33,604 nt of DNA, taken from the NCBI GenBank assembly GCA_003070825.1, contig QBLP01000003.1:1-33604 (forward strand), in the 5' to 3' direction. Numbering within the stretch: the first letter of the stretch is position 1; each line of letters opens with the position of its first letter. The notes below the pieces were generated by a model. It had not been told where the DNA came from. It saw nothing but the letters and a program-made list of their open reading frames with translations, and ran no database searches. A program made the translations under genes and the position numbers. Source of the DNA: Halanaerobium sp. (lineage in GTDB: Bacteria; Bacillota; Halanaerobiia; Halanaerobiales; Halanaerobiaceae). This document shows positions 1 through 8,400 of this stretch, piece after piece.

Positions 1-64
1 TTATCATTGCTAAGTATTTAAGAGCAATTCAAAAAATTAAAGAGATAACTTGATTCAAACGGTG

Positions 65-877
65 CTATTTAGATTTCACAACATTTGTCAAAGAGCCTAG
101 ATTTTTTAAATTATCTCTCATCTTTTTAAAAGAAGCTGCCAGAATTCCAATTTCATCTTCTTTTTTTAGATAATTACTTTTAATTTCAAAAGTTAAATTC
201 CCAGCTGCAATTTCCCCTGCATAGCTGCTTAAGTTTTTAAGGGGCTCTGTCATTTTAAGAACAAAGACAAAAACCACTGCAAGAAATATCAAACCTGCAA
301 TCAAAGCAAAGGTAGCTGTCGAAAAGGTGATCCCTGACTTCATTGTTTCGACAAAGTCAGTAGATGTACCTAAAGACCAGATACCAACAATTTGATTATC
401 TTCATCTCTTAAAGGCATATATGCTGTCTGATAGCTTCTCCCCAGCACATTTGCTGCTCCGGTAAAGCGCTGCCCATTAAAAACTTTTTCTTTAACCTCT
501 GCTGAAACTCGAGTACCTACTGCTCTGCTGCCGTTTTCTAAGACATTGGTGGCAGTTCTTATCTCACCAGCAAAGATTGTCACAATATTTCCCTGAGAAA
601 GCTCTCCGATCAGATCAACCAGCTGATTATTAGCACTAATTAATGTTTCTCCCTTATATAACTGATCTCCTCTCAGCTCCCATTGACCTGGAAACTTTGA
701 GTCGATAATCTCATAACCCAGTTCTAAATCCGAAACTGCTTTGACCACTGCCGCCTGATTTGCCTCACTGGAAGCAACTCCCTGAATTCTATAAATTATT
801 CCCCCTGTTAAGAGAATAATCCCGATTGTCACCAGCAATAAAATTTTGTACTTGATTGATAGTTTATTAATCTTCAT
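65..877 (-). CDS. Chemoreceptor-like membrane sensor lacking the MCP signalling domain
   Basis: The protein has an N-terminal membrane segment (about residues 12-30), a periplasmic single-Cache-like sensor region with the typical ending 'IVGIWSLGTS', a second membrane segment (about 185-208), and a HAMP domain ('EPLKNLSSYAGEIAAGNL', then 'DEIGILAASFKKM'). It stops just after HAMP, at about 270 residues, whereas full methyl-accepting chemotaxis proteins continue for 250-350 residues of coiled-coil kinase-control hairpin. No such hairpin can be read in the 64 bases downstream in any frame. I chose the second Met (MKINK) because AAGGAG lies 9 bases before it; the ORF track's start 8 codons earlier has no ribosome site. 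It is either a truncated receptor remnant or a HAMP-only sensor. Without the signalling tip it should not control CheA directly. Confidence 0.8.
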   Translation of the reverse strand: MKINKLSIKYKILLLVTIGIILLTGGIIYRIQGVASSEANQAAVVKAVSDLELGYEIIDSKFPGQWELRGDQLYKGETLISANNQLVDLIGELSQGNIVTIFAGEIRTATNVLENGSRAVGTRVSAEVKEKVFNGQRFTGAANVLGRSYQTAYMPLRDEDNQIVGIWSLGTSTDFVETMKSGITFSTATFALIAGLIFLAVVFVFVLKMTEPLKNLSSYAGEIAAGNLTFEIKSNYLKKEDEIGILAASFKKMRDNLKNLGSLTNVVKSK

Positions 878-901
878 TTTCTTTTTCTCCTTAAAATACA
901 A

Positions 902-937
902 ATTATATTCTTATTTCCTTATTGATAATAATTATCG
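902..937 (-). promoter_or_regulatory. Promoter -10 (TATAAT) with Fur-box-like palindrome upstream
   Basis: On the minus strand a perfect TATAAT (902-907) lies about 25 bases before the receptor start codon. About 15 bases further upstream is TGATAATAATTATCG, matching the 7-1-7 Fur core TGATAATnATTATCA at all but the final base. The palindrome covers the place where the -35 element should be, so a bound repressor would block the promoter. Regulation by Fur or a paralogue is inference from the motif. Confidence 0.45.
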
Positions 938-1084
938 TATTATTAGAAGAAAAAGTAAAGTGCTGGCAGAGTTCAAATTCAGCTTAAATTGACTTCTAAG
1001 ACGACTGAGCTTGTATTTACAGTCAAAGTTGATAACTTTGCTTGGAATTGGTGTTTTCGTAAATTTTAATACAGTTAAATGCAA

Positions 1085-1116
1085 AAAACCGGCTGAGCTT
1101 TAACCCCGCCGGTTTT
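1085..1116 (-). terminator. Intrinsic terminator
   Basis: AAAACCGGC and GCCGGTTTT form a 9-bp stem around a 14-base loop. The minus strand continues with a run of six T, so termination of leftward transcription is favoured. It lies just after the decayed ORF and before the receptor promoter. Confidence 0.75.
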
Positions 1117-1173
1117 CATTAGTCTATGCAGCTACTCATTTATTAACTATTATTTAAAATATTTTTTTAGTTT

Positions 1174-1356
1174 CTAGATATCTTCTAGCTTATAAAAAAT
1201 TTCTGCCACTTCTTCAATCTTTTCAATATCTGCTTCATCAATTAATGAGTTCAATTCTTTATCCAGTTTTTCTAATTCAAATTTGCTTTTTATTTGCTTT
1301 TTCAATAACTTGCTATAGCCTTTGATACATAAAATTGAGTGACTTAGAAAATTTAG
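1174..1356 (-). pseudogene. Remnant ORF, C-terminal helical tail of an unidentified protein
   Basis: A 60-codon open frame ends in a TAG and reads as plausible protein, rich in Lys, Glu, Leu and Ile: '..KSKFELEKLDKELNSLID', then '..EKIEEVAEIFYKLEDI'. No ATG, GTG or TTG start with a ribosome site exists between the upstream in-frame stop and the protein-like part. The composition resembles the acidic, helical C-terminal tail of Rpn/PD-(D/E)XK recombination-promoting nucleases, which are common in this kind of genome, but that is only a guess. An intrinsic terminator follows it, as expected for the end of a former gene. Confidence 0.4.
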
Positions 1357-1359
1357 CTA

Positions 1360-1485
1360 AAATAACTTAATGAAAAAAATGCTTATATCAGGCTGAAGAA
1401 CACGATGTTCTGAACTGCCGCCGAGACAGGATGTCTCAATACGGCAGGTAGCCTGATATAAGCATTTTTTGAATTCTAGTTATTT
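1360..1485. repeat. Large branched inverted-repeat element (21-bp stem enclosing two hairpins)
   Basis: AAAAAATGCTTATATCAGGCT (1374-1394) pairs perfectly with its complement at 1450-1470. AAATAACT/AGTTATTT extends the symmetry outward to 1360 and 1485. Inside are a hairpin AGAACA-CGA-TGTTCT (1397-1411) and a second stem CTGCCG/CGGCAG (1415-1447) that carries GAGACA-GGA-TGTCTC (1423-1437). The product would be a three-way junction. Runs of T flank the stem on both strands, so it could act as a two-way terminator after cheV. Its elaborate interior is more than a terminator needs and suggests a structured RNA or a MITE-like dispersed repeat. Confidence 0.8.
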
Positions 1486-1521
1486 CTAAGTTTTATTTGG
1501 AGTTTAATTTTATAGCTTTTA

Positions 1522-2469
1522 TTAATAATCAGATATCGGCTTCCTCACCTTAACCAGTTGATCAATAACCCCAACCATTTTATCAAGCTCCGGTTTGGTT
1601 ATCTGAGCATCTGCTCCAACTTCCTTACCCTTATGTAAGAGATCCTCACTAATTAAAGATGAGAAAATAACTGTCGGCAGCTTTCTTAAATAGCGGTCTT
1701 CGTGGATTTTTCTAATTAAAGTATGGCCATCCATATTTGGCATTTCAATATCAGTAATAATGCCCTGGACATGATCTAAAATACTATCCTCAGGATTATT
1801 TTCTTTAATCTCCATTAAATGATCATAGAGTTTTTTACCATCACTGTAAATCTTAAAGTCCTCATATCCGGCTTCAACTAGGGTATCCTTAATCATATTT
1901 CTGGTTGTTGGTGAATCATCAGCTAAAGCTAGAGTTTTATTCTTCCTCTTTGCTCTTACATCAGCCGGTGCCTCAGGCTGAACATCAATTTCATTTCCAA
2001 TTTCAGGCTGCAGGTCTTCTAAAATCTTTTCGAAATTTAAAAAGTTAATTAAATCTTTGTTTTCCTCTGACTTAATAACCCCATTGACAAGCTCCCCCAT
2101 CATCCGATCTGGTGGCTGAATATCATCCCAGCCGATGCGGTCAATACCAACTACATTATCAACTGCAAATAAGATCTTGGTACTATTAAACTCCGCCAGA
2201 ATTGACATGATTACTCCATCATTTTCAATCAGTTCCGAATTAAGATAGGAACTTAAATTAACAATCATTATAACATCCCCGCGGATATTGGTCATTCCTA
2301 AAATAACATCTGACTTCTCGGGCAGCTTTTTAATATCCTCTTTTTTAACCCGCAAAATTTCTCTAACCTTTAATACATTTATCGCATATGAGCTGTCATC
2401 TACTATAAACTTAAGTATTTCCAGTTCCCCGGTCCCACTCTCCAGTAATATATCCTGTTTTTTCGCCAT
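1522..2469 (-). CDS. cheV: Chemotaxis coupling protein CheV (CheW domain plus receiver)
   Basis: CheV links chemoreceptors to the CheA kinase and takes part in adaptation through phosphorylation. Residues 13-150 form a CheW-like domain ('YAINVLKVREIL', 'GMTNIRGDVIMIVNL'). A charged linker follows, then a response-regulator receiver domain from about 178. The receiver has the acidic pair 'ADDSPTTR', the phospho-acceptor Asp240 in 'IITDIEMPNMDG', a Ser/Thr switch in 'VIFSS', and the conserved Lys in 'ITKPEL'. Length (315 residues) and domain order match CheV. AGGGGG precedes the ATG by a normal distance. The gene stands alone between the branched inverted repeat and the HepT-like gene, away from cheBR at 25 kb. 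Confidence 0.95.
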   Translation of the reverse strand: MAKKQDILLESGTGELEILKFIVDDSSYAINVLKVREILRVKKEDIKKLPEKSDVILGMTNIRGDVIMIVNLSSYLNSELIENDGVIMSILAEFNSTKILFAVDNVVGIDRIGWDDIQPPDRMMGELVNGVIKSEENKDLINFLNFEKILEDLQPEIGNEIDVQPEAPADVRAKRKNKTLALADDSPTTRNMIKDTLVEAGYEDFKIYSDGKKLYDHLMEIKENNPEDSILDHVQGIITDIEMPNMDGHTLIRKIHEDRYLRKLPTVIFSSLISEDLLHKGKEVGADAQITKPELDKMVGVIDQLVKVRKPISDY

Positions 2470-2574
2470 AATATGCCCCCTAAACTCTCTCTTTTTAGTT
2501 ATTGTTACTAATTATATATTATTTTAACTGATTTTAACAGGCAGTCTATAAAATAATTTAATTATAATTTCAAT

Positions 2575-3054
2575 TTAATCAATATCTTCTTCTAAAAAAT
2601 TTAGAAAATCCTGAATTTCATTTTTAACTTTTCTGTATTCGTTGGAAAAGTTATCTAACAAAATAGAGATTTTTTTAGCTGAATATTTATTGGCATAAAC
2701 ATTTCTAACCACATGTCTAAAAGCCCTGTATTCATCAAGAATATCTCTACTCTCCTTAGAAATTACAGCCGGCCTTAAATTTTTAATTTTTAATGCCATC
2801 TGATCAAGAAGTTCTTTATGCCAGGATGAACCATCTGGTATATTTTCATCTATTTCTTTTGCAACCTCTAGAAATATTTTCTCAAAGCCTGAATAAAGTC
2901 CATGTAGGTTAAGTGCGACACTATCCAGGTAAAATTCATCTCTATTAATTTTATATTTTTCCCAGACTGTTTGAATTCTCTCTTTAAGTTGATCTAATTC
3001 AGCCAGTTCATCTTCAACTTTAGCAATAAATGTTAAAATCCCTCTTTCAGTCAT
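2575..3054 (-). CDS. HepT-like ribonuclease toxin
   Basis: This is a small, all-helical protein of 159 residues. It carries 'YRAFRHVVRNVYA' near residue 110, which resembles the Arg-x4-His-type catalytic motif of HepT/HEPN-family toxins, apparently of the HepT-like_2 group rather than classical DUF86. It starts on an ATGA overlap with the preceding minimal nucleotidyltransferase gene, which is the standard arrangement of MntA/HepT toxin-antitoxin loci. In studied systems HepT is an RNase toxin that MntA inactivates by transferring AMP to a tyrosine next to the active site. The tyrosine in 'NVYA' is a candidate target. Function is inferred from the motif and the gene pairing. Confidence 0.75.
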   Translation of the reverse strand: MTERGILTFIAKVEDELAELDQLKERIQTVWEKYKINRDEFYLDSVALNLHGLYSGFEKIFLEVAKEIDENIPDGSSWHKELLDQMALKIKNLRPAVISKESRDILDEYRAFRHVVRNVYANKYSAKKISILLDNFSNEYRKVKNEIQDFLNFLEEDID

Positions 3055-3392
3055 AATTCTACACCTCGCTCTTTAATTTCTTTTTTGAAAGATTCACGGC
3101 ATTCTTTATAATCAAGGAGATCAACTTCAAATCCACTTAAAATATTCATCACTTCAGCATACGCCTTATAAAATAATTCATCTTTGAGCCCAAAAACAGC
3201 CAGATCTACATCTGAACGCAAATAGAACCTGTCTGGATCTAAAACGGAACCAAACAGCACCACTTTTTCAGCCTTATATTTCTCCTTTAGTATTTTTGCT
3301 GCCTTTTTTGCTTTAGTTAGAGCTTCCTGCCGCCGTTTTTCCTTTTCTTCCTTTTTGCTGTCTTTAAATAGAAGTGGATATTTTTTGCTCAT
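3051..3392 (-). CDS. MntA-like minimal nucleotidyltransferase antitoxin
   Basis: This 113-residue protein is a minimal DNA-polymerase-beta-type nucleotidyltransferase. After a basic N-terminal helix it shows the signature 'VVLFGSVLDP', then 'SDVDLAVFGL' with the two metal-binding aspartates, and a third acidic strand, 'FEVDLLDY'. These are the GSxx(x)DxD features of the family. Its stop codon overlaps the HepT-like toxin start by four bases, so the two are translationally coupled. AGGTGAG precedes the ATG. The predicted role is to neutralise the toxin by adenylylation. Confidence 0.85.
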   Translation of the reverse strand: MSKKYPLLFKDSKKEEKEKRRQEALTKAKKAAKILKEKYKAEKVVLFGSVLDPDRFYLRSDVDLAVFGLKDELFYKAYAEVMNILSGFEVDLLDYKECRESFKKEIKERGVEL

Positions 3393-3416
3393 GATCTCAC
3401 CTGCTTTCTTAAATTA

Positions 3417-3422
3417 ATTATA
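3417..3422 (-). promoter_or_regulatory. Candidate -10 element for the mntA-hepT pair
   Basis: A perfect TATAAT on the minus strand lies about 25 bases before the mntA start. I could not find a convincing -35 element; the upstream sequence is taken up by the terminator of the previous gene. Confidence 0.3.
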
Positions 3423-3438
3423 TCATATAGCTAGCAAA

Positions 3439-3467
3439 AAACCACTACCCGCGGTGGATAGTGGTTT
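3439..3467 (-). terminator. Intrinsic terminator of the coiled-coil gene
   Basis: AAACCACTA and TAGTGGTTT form a 9-bp stem around an 11-base loop that contains a further CCGCGG self-pairing. The minus strand continues into a run of six T followed by GCTAGC. Confidence 0.8.
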
Positions 3468-3479
3468 AGTAGATAATAT

Positions 3480-3869
3480 TTATTCATCAAATACTGGTTC
3501 CCCGGTTTCAATAATTATCTGGTGGTGATGATTTTTTAAATAAGCTTCAAGTTCCCCCTGTCTCTTTTGACTTCCTTCCAGGTTGGAAACTCTATGCTCT
3601 AATTGATTAAGTTTAGCACCATGCTCCTCAGAATTAGCAAGCAGAGCGCGCACAATATTTGTGTTTTCTTCCAACTGCGGTTTCATTTCTGCTACATCTT
3701 TTTTCAATGTTGAAACATCAGTCTTTAGTGAAGAGACATCAGTCTTTAGTGAAGAGACATCACTTTTTAATGAAGAAACATCACCTTTAAGTGATGAAAC
3801 ATCATCCTTAACCCCAGATATTTCTTCTCGAACTATCTGCCTGATACCATCTAAAAGCTCCTGATCCAA
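3480..3869 (-). CDS. Small coiled-coil protein with DVSSLK heptad repeats
   Basis: I do not recognise a named family. The protein starts with a short helix ('ELLDGIRQIVREEI') and then has six near-perfect seven-residue units (VSSLKGD, VSSLKSD, VSSLKTD, VSSLKTD, VSTLKKD, VAEMKPQ). These form an unbroken coiled coil, continued by a second helical stretch to about residue 110 and a tail with 'HHHQ'. It resembles short bacterial coiled-coil proteins of unknown role that often vary in repeat number. The ORF track begins at a GTG inside the ribosome-binding site. I prefer the TTG four codons later, which sits six bases after AGGTGGTG. The gene has its own terminator and stands upstream of mntA-hepT. 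Confidence 0.65.
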   Translation of the reverse strand: MDQELLDGIRQIVREEISGVKDDVSSLKGDVSSLKSDVSSLKTDVSSLKTDVSTLKKDVAEMKPQLEENTNIVRALLANSEEHGAKLNQLEHRVSNLEGSQKRQGELEAYLKNHHHQIIIETGEPVFDE

Positions 3870-3944
3870 AGTTAACACCACCTATCTCTTAATCATTTCC
3901 ATGAGCAGCATCTAATTTCTTTATTAATTACCTTTATAAAAGAT

Positions 3945-5450
3945 TTATTTTCCATAAATTGGTTCGGTAACCGGTGGCTGCAGATATTGGTCTACTTCTC
4001 GTGCTGCTTTCCGCCCCTCATCAATGGCATTTACCACCAGGCTCTGGCCGCGGCGCATATCACCGGCTGCAAATACACCTTCAAGATTTGTTCTAAAATC
4101 TCCATATTCTGCTTTAACATTGGAGCGGCTGTCCTGCTCCAGCCCTGAAGATTCGATTAACGTTTTTTCCGGGCCTAAAAAGCCCATCGCAATCAGAATT
4201 AAATCTGCTGACCAGACTTTTTCGGTGCCTGCTTTTTCGACCGGAGTAAAGCGTCCATTTTTATCTTTTTCCCAGTTAATCTTAACTGTCCTGACTCCAT
4301 TGACAGCTTTTTGACCGGAATCATTTTCTTCAGTCAGAATTTCTTCGGTCATAATTAGAAATTCTCTCGGATCAGAACCAAAGAGCTCAATCGCCTCTTC
4401 CTGTCCGTAATCCACCTTTAAGGTTTTGGGCCACTCCGGCCAGGGATTATCTGCCTGACGCTCAGTCGGTGATTTGGGCATGATCTCAAACTGATTGACT
4501 GTTTTTGCTCCCTGTCTGATCGCAGTAGCCACACAGTCGGTCCCGGTATCACCACCACCGATAACAATTACATCCTTATCCTCAGCAGAGATATAGTCTT
4601 GATTCTGGTCACCCAGGATTCTTTTTGTGTTGGCTTTAAGGTAATCAACAGCAAAGTGAACCCCCTCTGCCTCACGGCCTGGAACCTCAAGGTCACGGGG
4701 TTTGGTAGCCCCTCCGGTGAGGACCACCGCATCGAACCCCCTTTGCAGTTTTTCTAAGCTAAGATCGCTGCCGATTTCTGTTCCGGTTATAAACTCTACC
4801 CCTTCAGCCTCCATAATCTTCAGCCGGCGCTTGAGCACCTTATCTTTATCTAGCTTCATATTGGGAATACCGTAGACTAAAAGGCCGCCGATTCTATCCT
4901 GGCGCTCATAAACAGTTACTTTGTGTCCCAGCTTATTTAGCTGATCAGCTGCTGCCAGTCCGGCCGGGCCAGAACCAACAACTGCTGCTGATTTGCCTGT
5001 TCTTTTTTCCGGCGGCTCCGGCTGAATCCAGCCTTCTGCAAAAGCCTTCTCTATAATCTGATACTCATTGGCCTTGATGGTCACTGCCGGGTCATTTAAA
5101 CCCACTGTACAGGAGCCCTCACAGGGCGCGGGGCAGACTCGTCCCGTAAATTCGGGAAAATTATTGGTCTTTAAAAGCCTTCTAACCGCTTCCTCCCATT
5201 TGTTTTTATAGATTAAATCATTCCACTCCGGAATCAGGTTATTAACCGGACAACCGGAAACCATACCACCAATCTCCAGGCCGCTGTGACAGAAGGGGAT
5301 ACCACATTCCATGCAGCGGGCTCCCTGAATTTTAGCAGCTTCTTCGCTAAACTTATTCTTAAATTCCTGCCAGTCTTTTATTCTCTCTTTTGGGGAGCGC
5401 TCTTTCGGTACTTCCCGCTTATATTCCATAAATCCTGTTGCTTTACCCAT
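3945..5450 (-). CDS. gltD: Glutamate synthase (NADPH) small subunit
   Basis: GltD supplies electrons from NADPH through FAD and iron-sulphur centres to the large subunit, which makes glutamate from glutamine and 2-oxoglutarate. The N-terminal region carries the cysteine clusters 'CMECGIPFCHSG', 'GCPVNNLIPEW' and 'RVCPAPCEGSC', which bind two [4Fe-4S] clusters. 'VVGSGPAGLAAADQL' (about 157) is the FAD-binding Rossmann loop, 'VIVIGGGDTGTDC' (about 294) is the NADPH loop, and 'GVFAAGDMRRGQSLVV' is the typical C-terminal FAD motif. Length (501) is slightly longer than usual. GAGGAGGAG precedes the ATG, and the gene follows gltB by 18 bases, so they form one operon. Confidence 0.97.
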   Translation of the reverse strand: MGKATGFMEYKREVPKERSPKERIKDWQEFKNKFSEEAAKIQGARCMECGIPFCHSGLEIGGMVSGCPVNNLIPEWNDLIYKNKWEEAVRRLLKTNNFPEFTGRVCPAPCEGSCTVGLNDPAVTIKANEYQIIEKAFAEGWIQPEPPEKRTGKSAAVVGSGPAGLAAADQLNKLGHKVTVYERQDRIGGLLVYGIPNMKLDKDKVLKRRLKIMEAEGVEFITGTEIGSDLSLEKLQRGFDAVVLTGGATKPRDLEVPGREAEGVHFAVDYLKANTKRILGDQNQDYISAEDKDVIVIGGGDTGTDCVATAIRQGAKTVNQFEIMPKSPTERQADNPWPEWPKTLKVDYGQEEAIELFGSDPREFLIMTEEILTEENDSGQKAVNGVRTVKINWEKDKNGRFTPVEKAGTEKVWSADLILIAMGFLGPEKTLIESSGLEQDSRSNVKAEYGDFRTNLEGVFAAGDMRRGQSLVVNAIDEGRKAAREVDQYLQPPVTEPIYGK

Positions 5451-5468
5451 TTTATCTCCTCCTCTGTC

Positions 5469-8400
5469 CTAATTGCCGCTAACTCGGGCTTTGTCATGTG
5501 CATTTTCCTCAAAAGCCTTCATCAGAGCAGCATCCTTTTTAAGTCCCTGGGCCTCAAAGTCCGCAATCGCGTTAATCATCCGCTGATAGTCGCGGGGCAT
5601 AACCCGTATGAATTTTTCTCTGTAGTTCACCCAGTTATTTAATATTTCAGCTGCCCGGTCACTGCCGGTATATTTTAAATGCTCTTCGATCATTTCTTTA
5701 ACAACTGCTTCGTCTTCTGTTTTAGTTAAATAATCAAGCTCAACCATATCTCCATTTACTTTAGCTTTAAAATCAGCTTCCGAGTCAAAGACATAGGCAG
5801 TACCACCAGTCATTCCAGCAGCGAAGTTGCGTCCAACCTGACCGAGGACAACAACCCTTCCTCCTGTCATGTATTCACAGCCGTGGTCTCCCAGGCCTTC
5901 GACAACAGCATTGACTCCACTGTTTCTCACACAGAAGCGCTCACCGGCCTTTCCTTCGATATAGGCTTCACCGGAGGTAGCCCCAAAAAAGGCCACATTA
6001 CCGATAATAATATTTTCTTCAGCTTTAAACTTTGAGCTCTCTGATTTCTCAACAATTACCTTAGCGCCGGAGAGTCCCTTGGCGAGATAATCATTGCTGT
6101 CTCCTTTAAGTCTAAAAGTTACTCCCTGAGGCAGAAAAGCGGCAAAGCTCTGACCGGCTGAACCGGTGAAGTTGAGCTGAATTGTATCCTCTTTCAGTCC
6201 TTCTGCTCCGTAGCGCTTTGTAATCTCACTACCCAGGATTGTTCCGACAACCCGGTCTGTATTTTTTATCTTTAGATCTTTTTCTAAGCGGAAACCATTT
6301 TCTACTGACTCTTTTGTCAGCTCCAGCAGCTCTCTTAAGTCCAGACTTTTTTCCAGGCCGTGGTCCTGTTCCTGCTGGCAGTAGACAGCCTTTTCTTTAG
6401 CCTGTTCTGGTTGGTATAAAATTGAACTATAATCTAATCCTTTAGCCTTCCAGTGATCCCTTGTCTTATCCTGCTTTAATTTATCAACTCTACCGACCAA
6501 CTCATTGACCGAGCGGAACCCTAAGGCTGCCAGCTCGTGGCGGAAATCTTCTGCCATAAAGCGCATAAAGTTAACCACATGCTCCGGCTTACCCTGGAAT
6601 TTCTTCCTGAGTTCCGGGTCCTGAGTTGCAACTCCTACCGGACAGGTATTTTTACTGCAGACCCTCATCATTACACAGCCTAAAGCAACTAGAGGAGTTG
6701 TCGCAAAACCATATTCTTCTGCTCCCAGCATTGCTGCTACTGCCAAATCCTTACCGGTCATAATTTTTCCATCAGTCTCTAAGGTTACTCGGTCTCTTAA
6801 GTCATTTAAAACCAGTGTCTGGTGGGTCTCAGCCAGGCCGAGCTCCCAGGGCAGTCCGGCGTGGCGGATACTGGTCCTTGGCGAAGCTCCTGTTCCACCA
6901 TCATAGCCGCTGATCAAAATAACATCTGCCTTACCTTTGGCTACTCCGGCTGCTACAGTTCCCACTCCAACCTCAGAAACCAGTTTAACATTGATCCGGG
7001 CTTCCCGGTTGGCATTTTTTAGATCATGAATCAGCTGAGCCAGATCTTCAATCGAATAGATATCGTGGTGGGGAGGTGGTGAAATAAGTCCTACTCCGGG
7101 AGTTGTACCTCTAGTCTCAGCAATCCAGGGATAAACCTTTTTCCCCGGAAGCTGTCCACCTTCTCCGGGTTTTGCTCCCTGGGCCATCTTGATCTGAATC
7201 TCCTGAGCATTGACCAGATAATGAGAATTAACGCCAAAGCGGCCGGAGGCAACCTGTTTAATTGCACTGCTCCTTAAATCTCCATTTTGATCAGGAGTAA
7301 AGCGCTCCGGATTTTCTCCACCTTCTCCGGTATTACTCTTACCGCCAATTCTATTCATTGCTATCGCCAGGGCCTCGTGGGCTTCCTGGCTGATCGAGCC
7401 GTAGGACATCGCTCCCGTTTTAAAACGCTTCATAATCTCTGCTGCCGGCTCAACTTCCTCTAAAGGAATCGGCTCCGGCTGGTATTCAGGTTCTAAAAGC
7501 CCCCTCAGGGTCAGCATTTTAGTACTCTGATCATTTATCTTGGCTCTGTATTCTTTAAATAAATCATAATTATCTTCTCTCACTGCCCGCTGCAGTAAGT
7601 AAATAGTCTCCGGATCATAGAGATGTTCTTCTCCATCCTTCCGCCAGCTGAAATTACCGCCGGTCTCAAGGGTTTCTTTTTCTACTTTAATCCCCTTAAA
7701 GGCACTGTCGTGGCGCATAATGCTTTCTTTTTCAATCTCCTCGATGCCGATTCCGCCAATCCGGGAAGCTGTGCGGCAGAAGTATTTATCGATAACTTCC
7801 TCAGAAATTCCAATTGCCTCAAAAATCTGGGCCCCGCGGTAGCTCTGGACTGTAGAAATTCCCATCTTGGCCATTACTTTTACAACACCCTTCACAGCTG
7901 CCTTAATATATTTCTGCTTAGCCTCATCTTTAGTTATTTCTAAATGACCCTTTTCAACCAGTTCCTCCAGACTTGCAAAGGCCAGATAGGGGTTAACTGC
8001 ATCCAGGCCGTAGCCAATCAAAACTGAAAAATGATGAACTTCTTTCGGCTCACCTGATTCTAAAACCAGACTGAGCTCTGTCCTCAGACCCTTTTCAATT
8101 AAATAATGGTGGAGACCGCTGACTGCCAGGAGGGCTGGTACAGCTACTTTACTGCCGTTTACTCCCCGGTCAGAAAGGATCAAAATATTTACTCCTTCAG
8201 CTATCAATTCTTCAGCTTCTTTAAATAACTCTTCCATTCGCATTTCAAGGCTCTCTTTTTCTTTATCAAAGACTATCTCCAGAGCTGCTGTTTTAAAACC
8301 GGGCTGGTCCATTTCTTTGATCAGCTCCAGCTCCTCATTTGTCAGCAGAGGGTGCTCTAACTCCAGCTGGCGACAGCTTTTAGCATCAGGCTTTAGCAAA

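Noticed and set aside
1360-1485. Retron msr/msd-like or riboswitch structure
   Set aside because: The fold is striking, but there is no reverse transcriptase gene nearby, and the element lies after cheV on its strand, not in a leader. No known riboswitch core is seen.
3661-3864. Plus-strand ORF with ETSVFSEETS repeats
   Set aside because: It is the antisense reading of the heptad-repeat coiled-coil gene; the repeat pattern simply mirrors the 21-base units.
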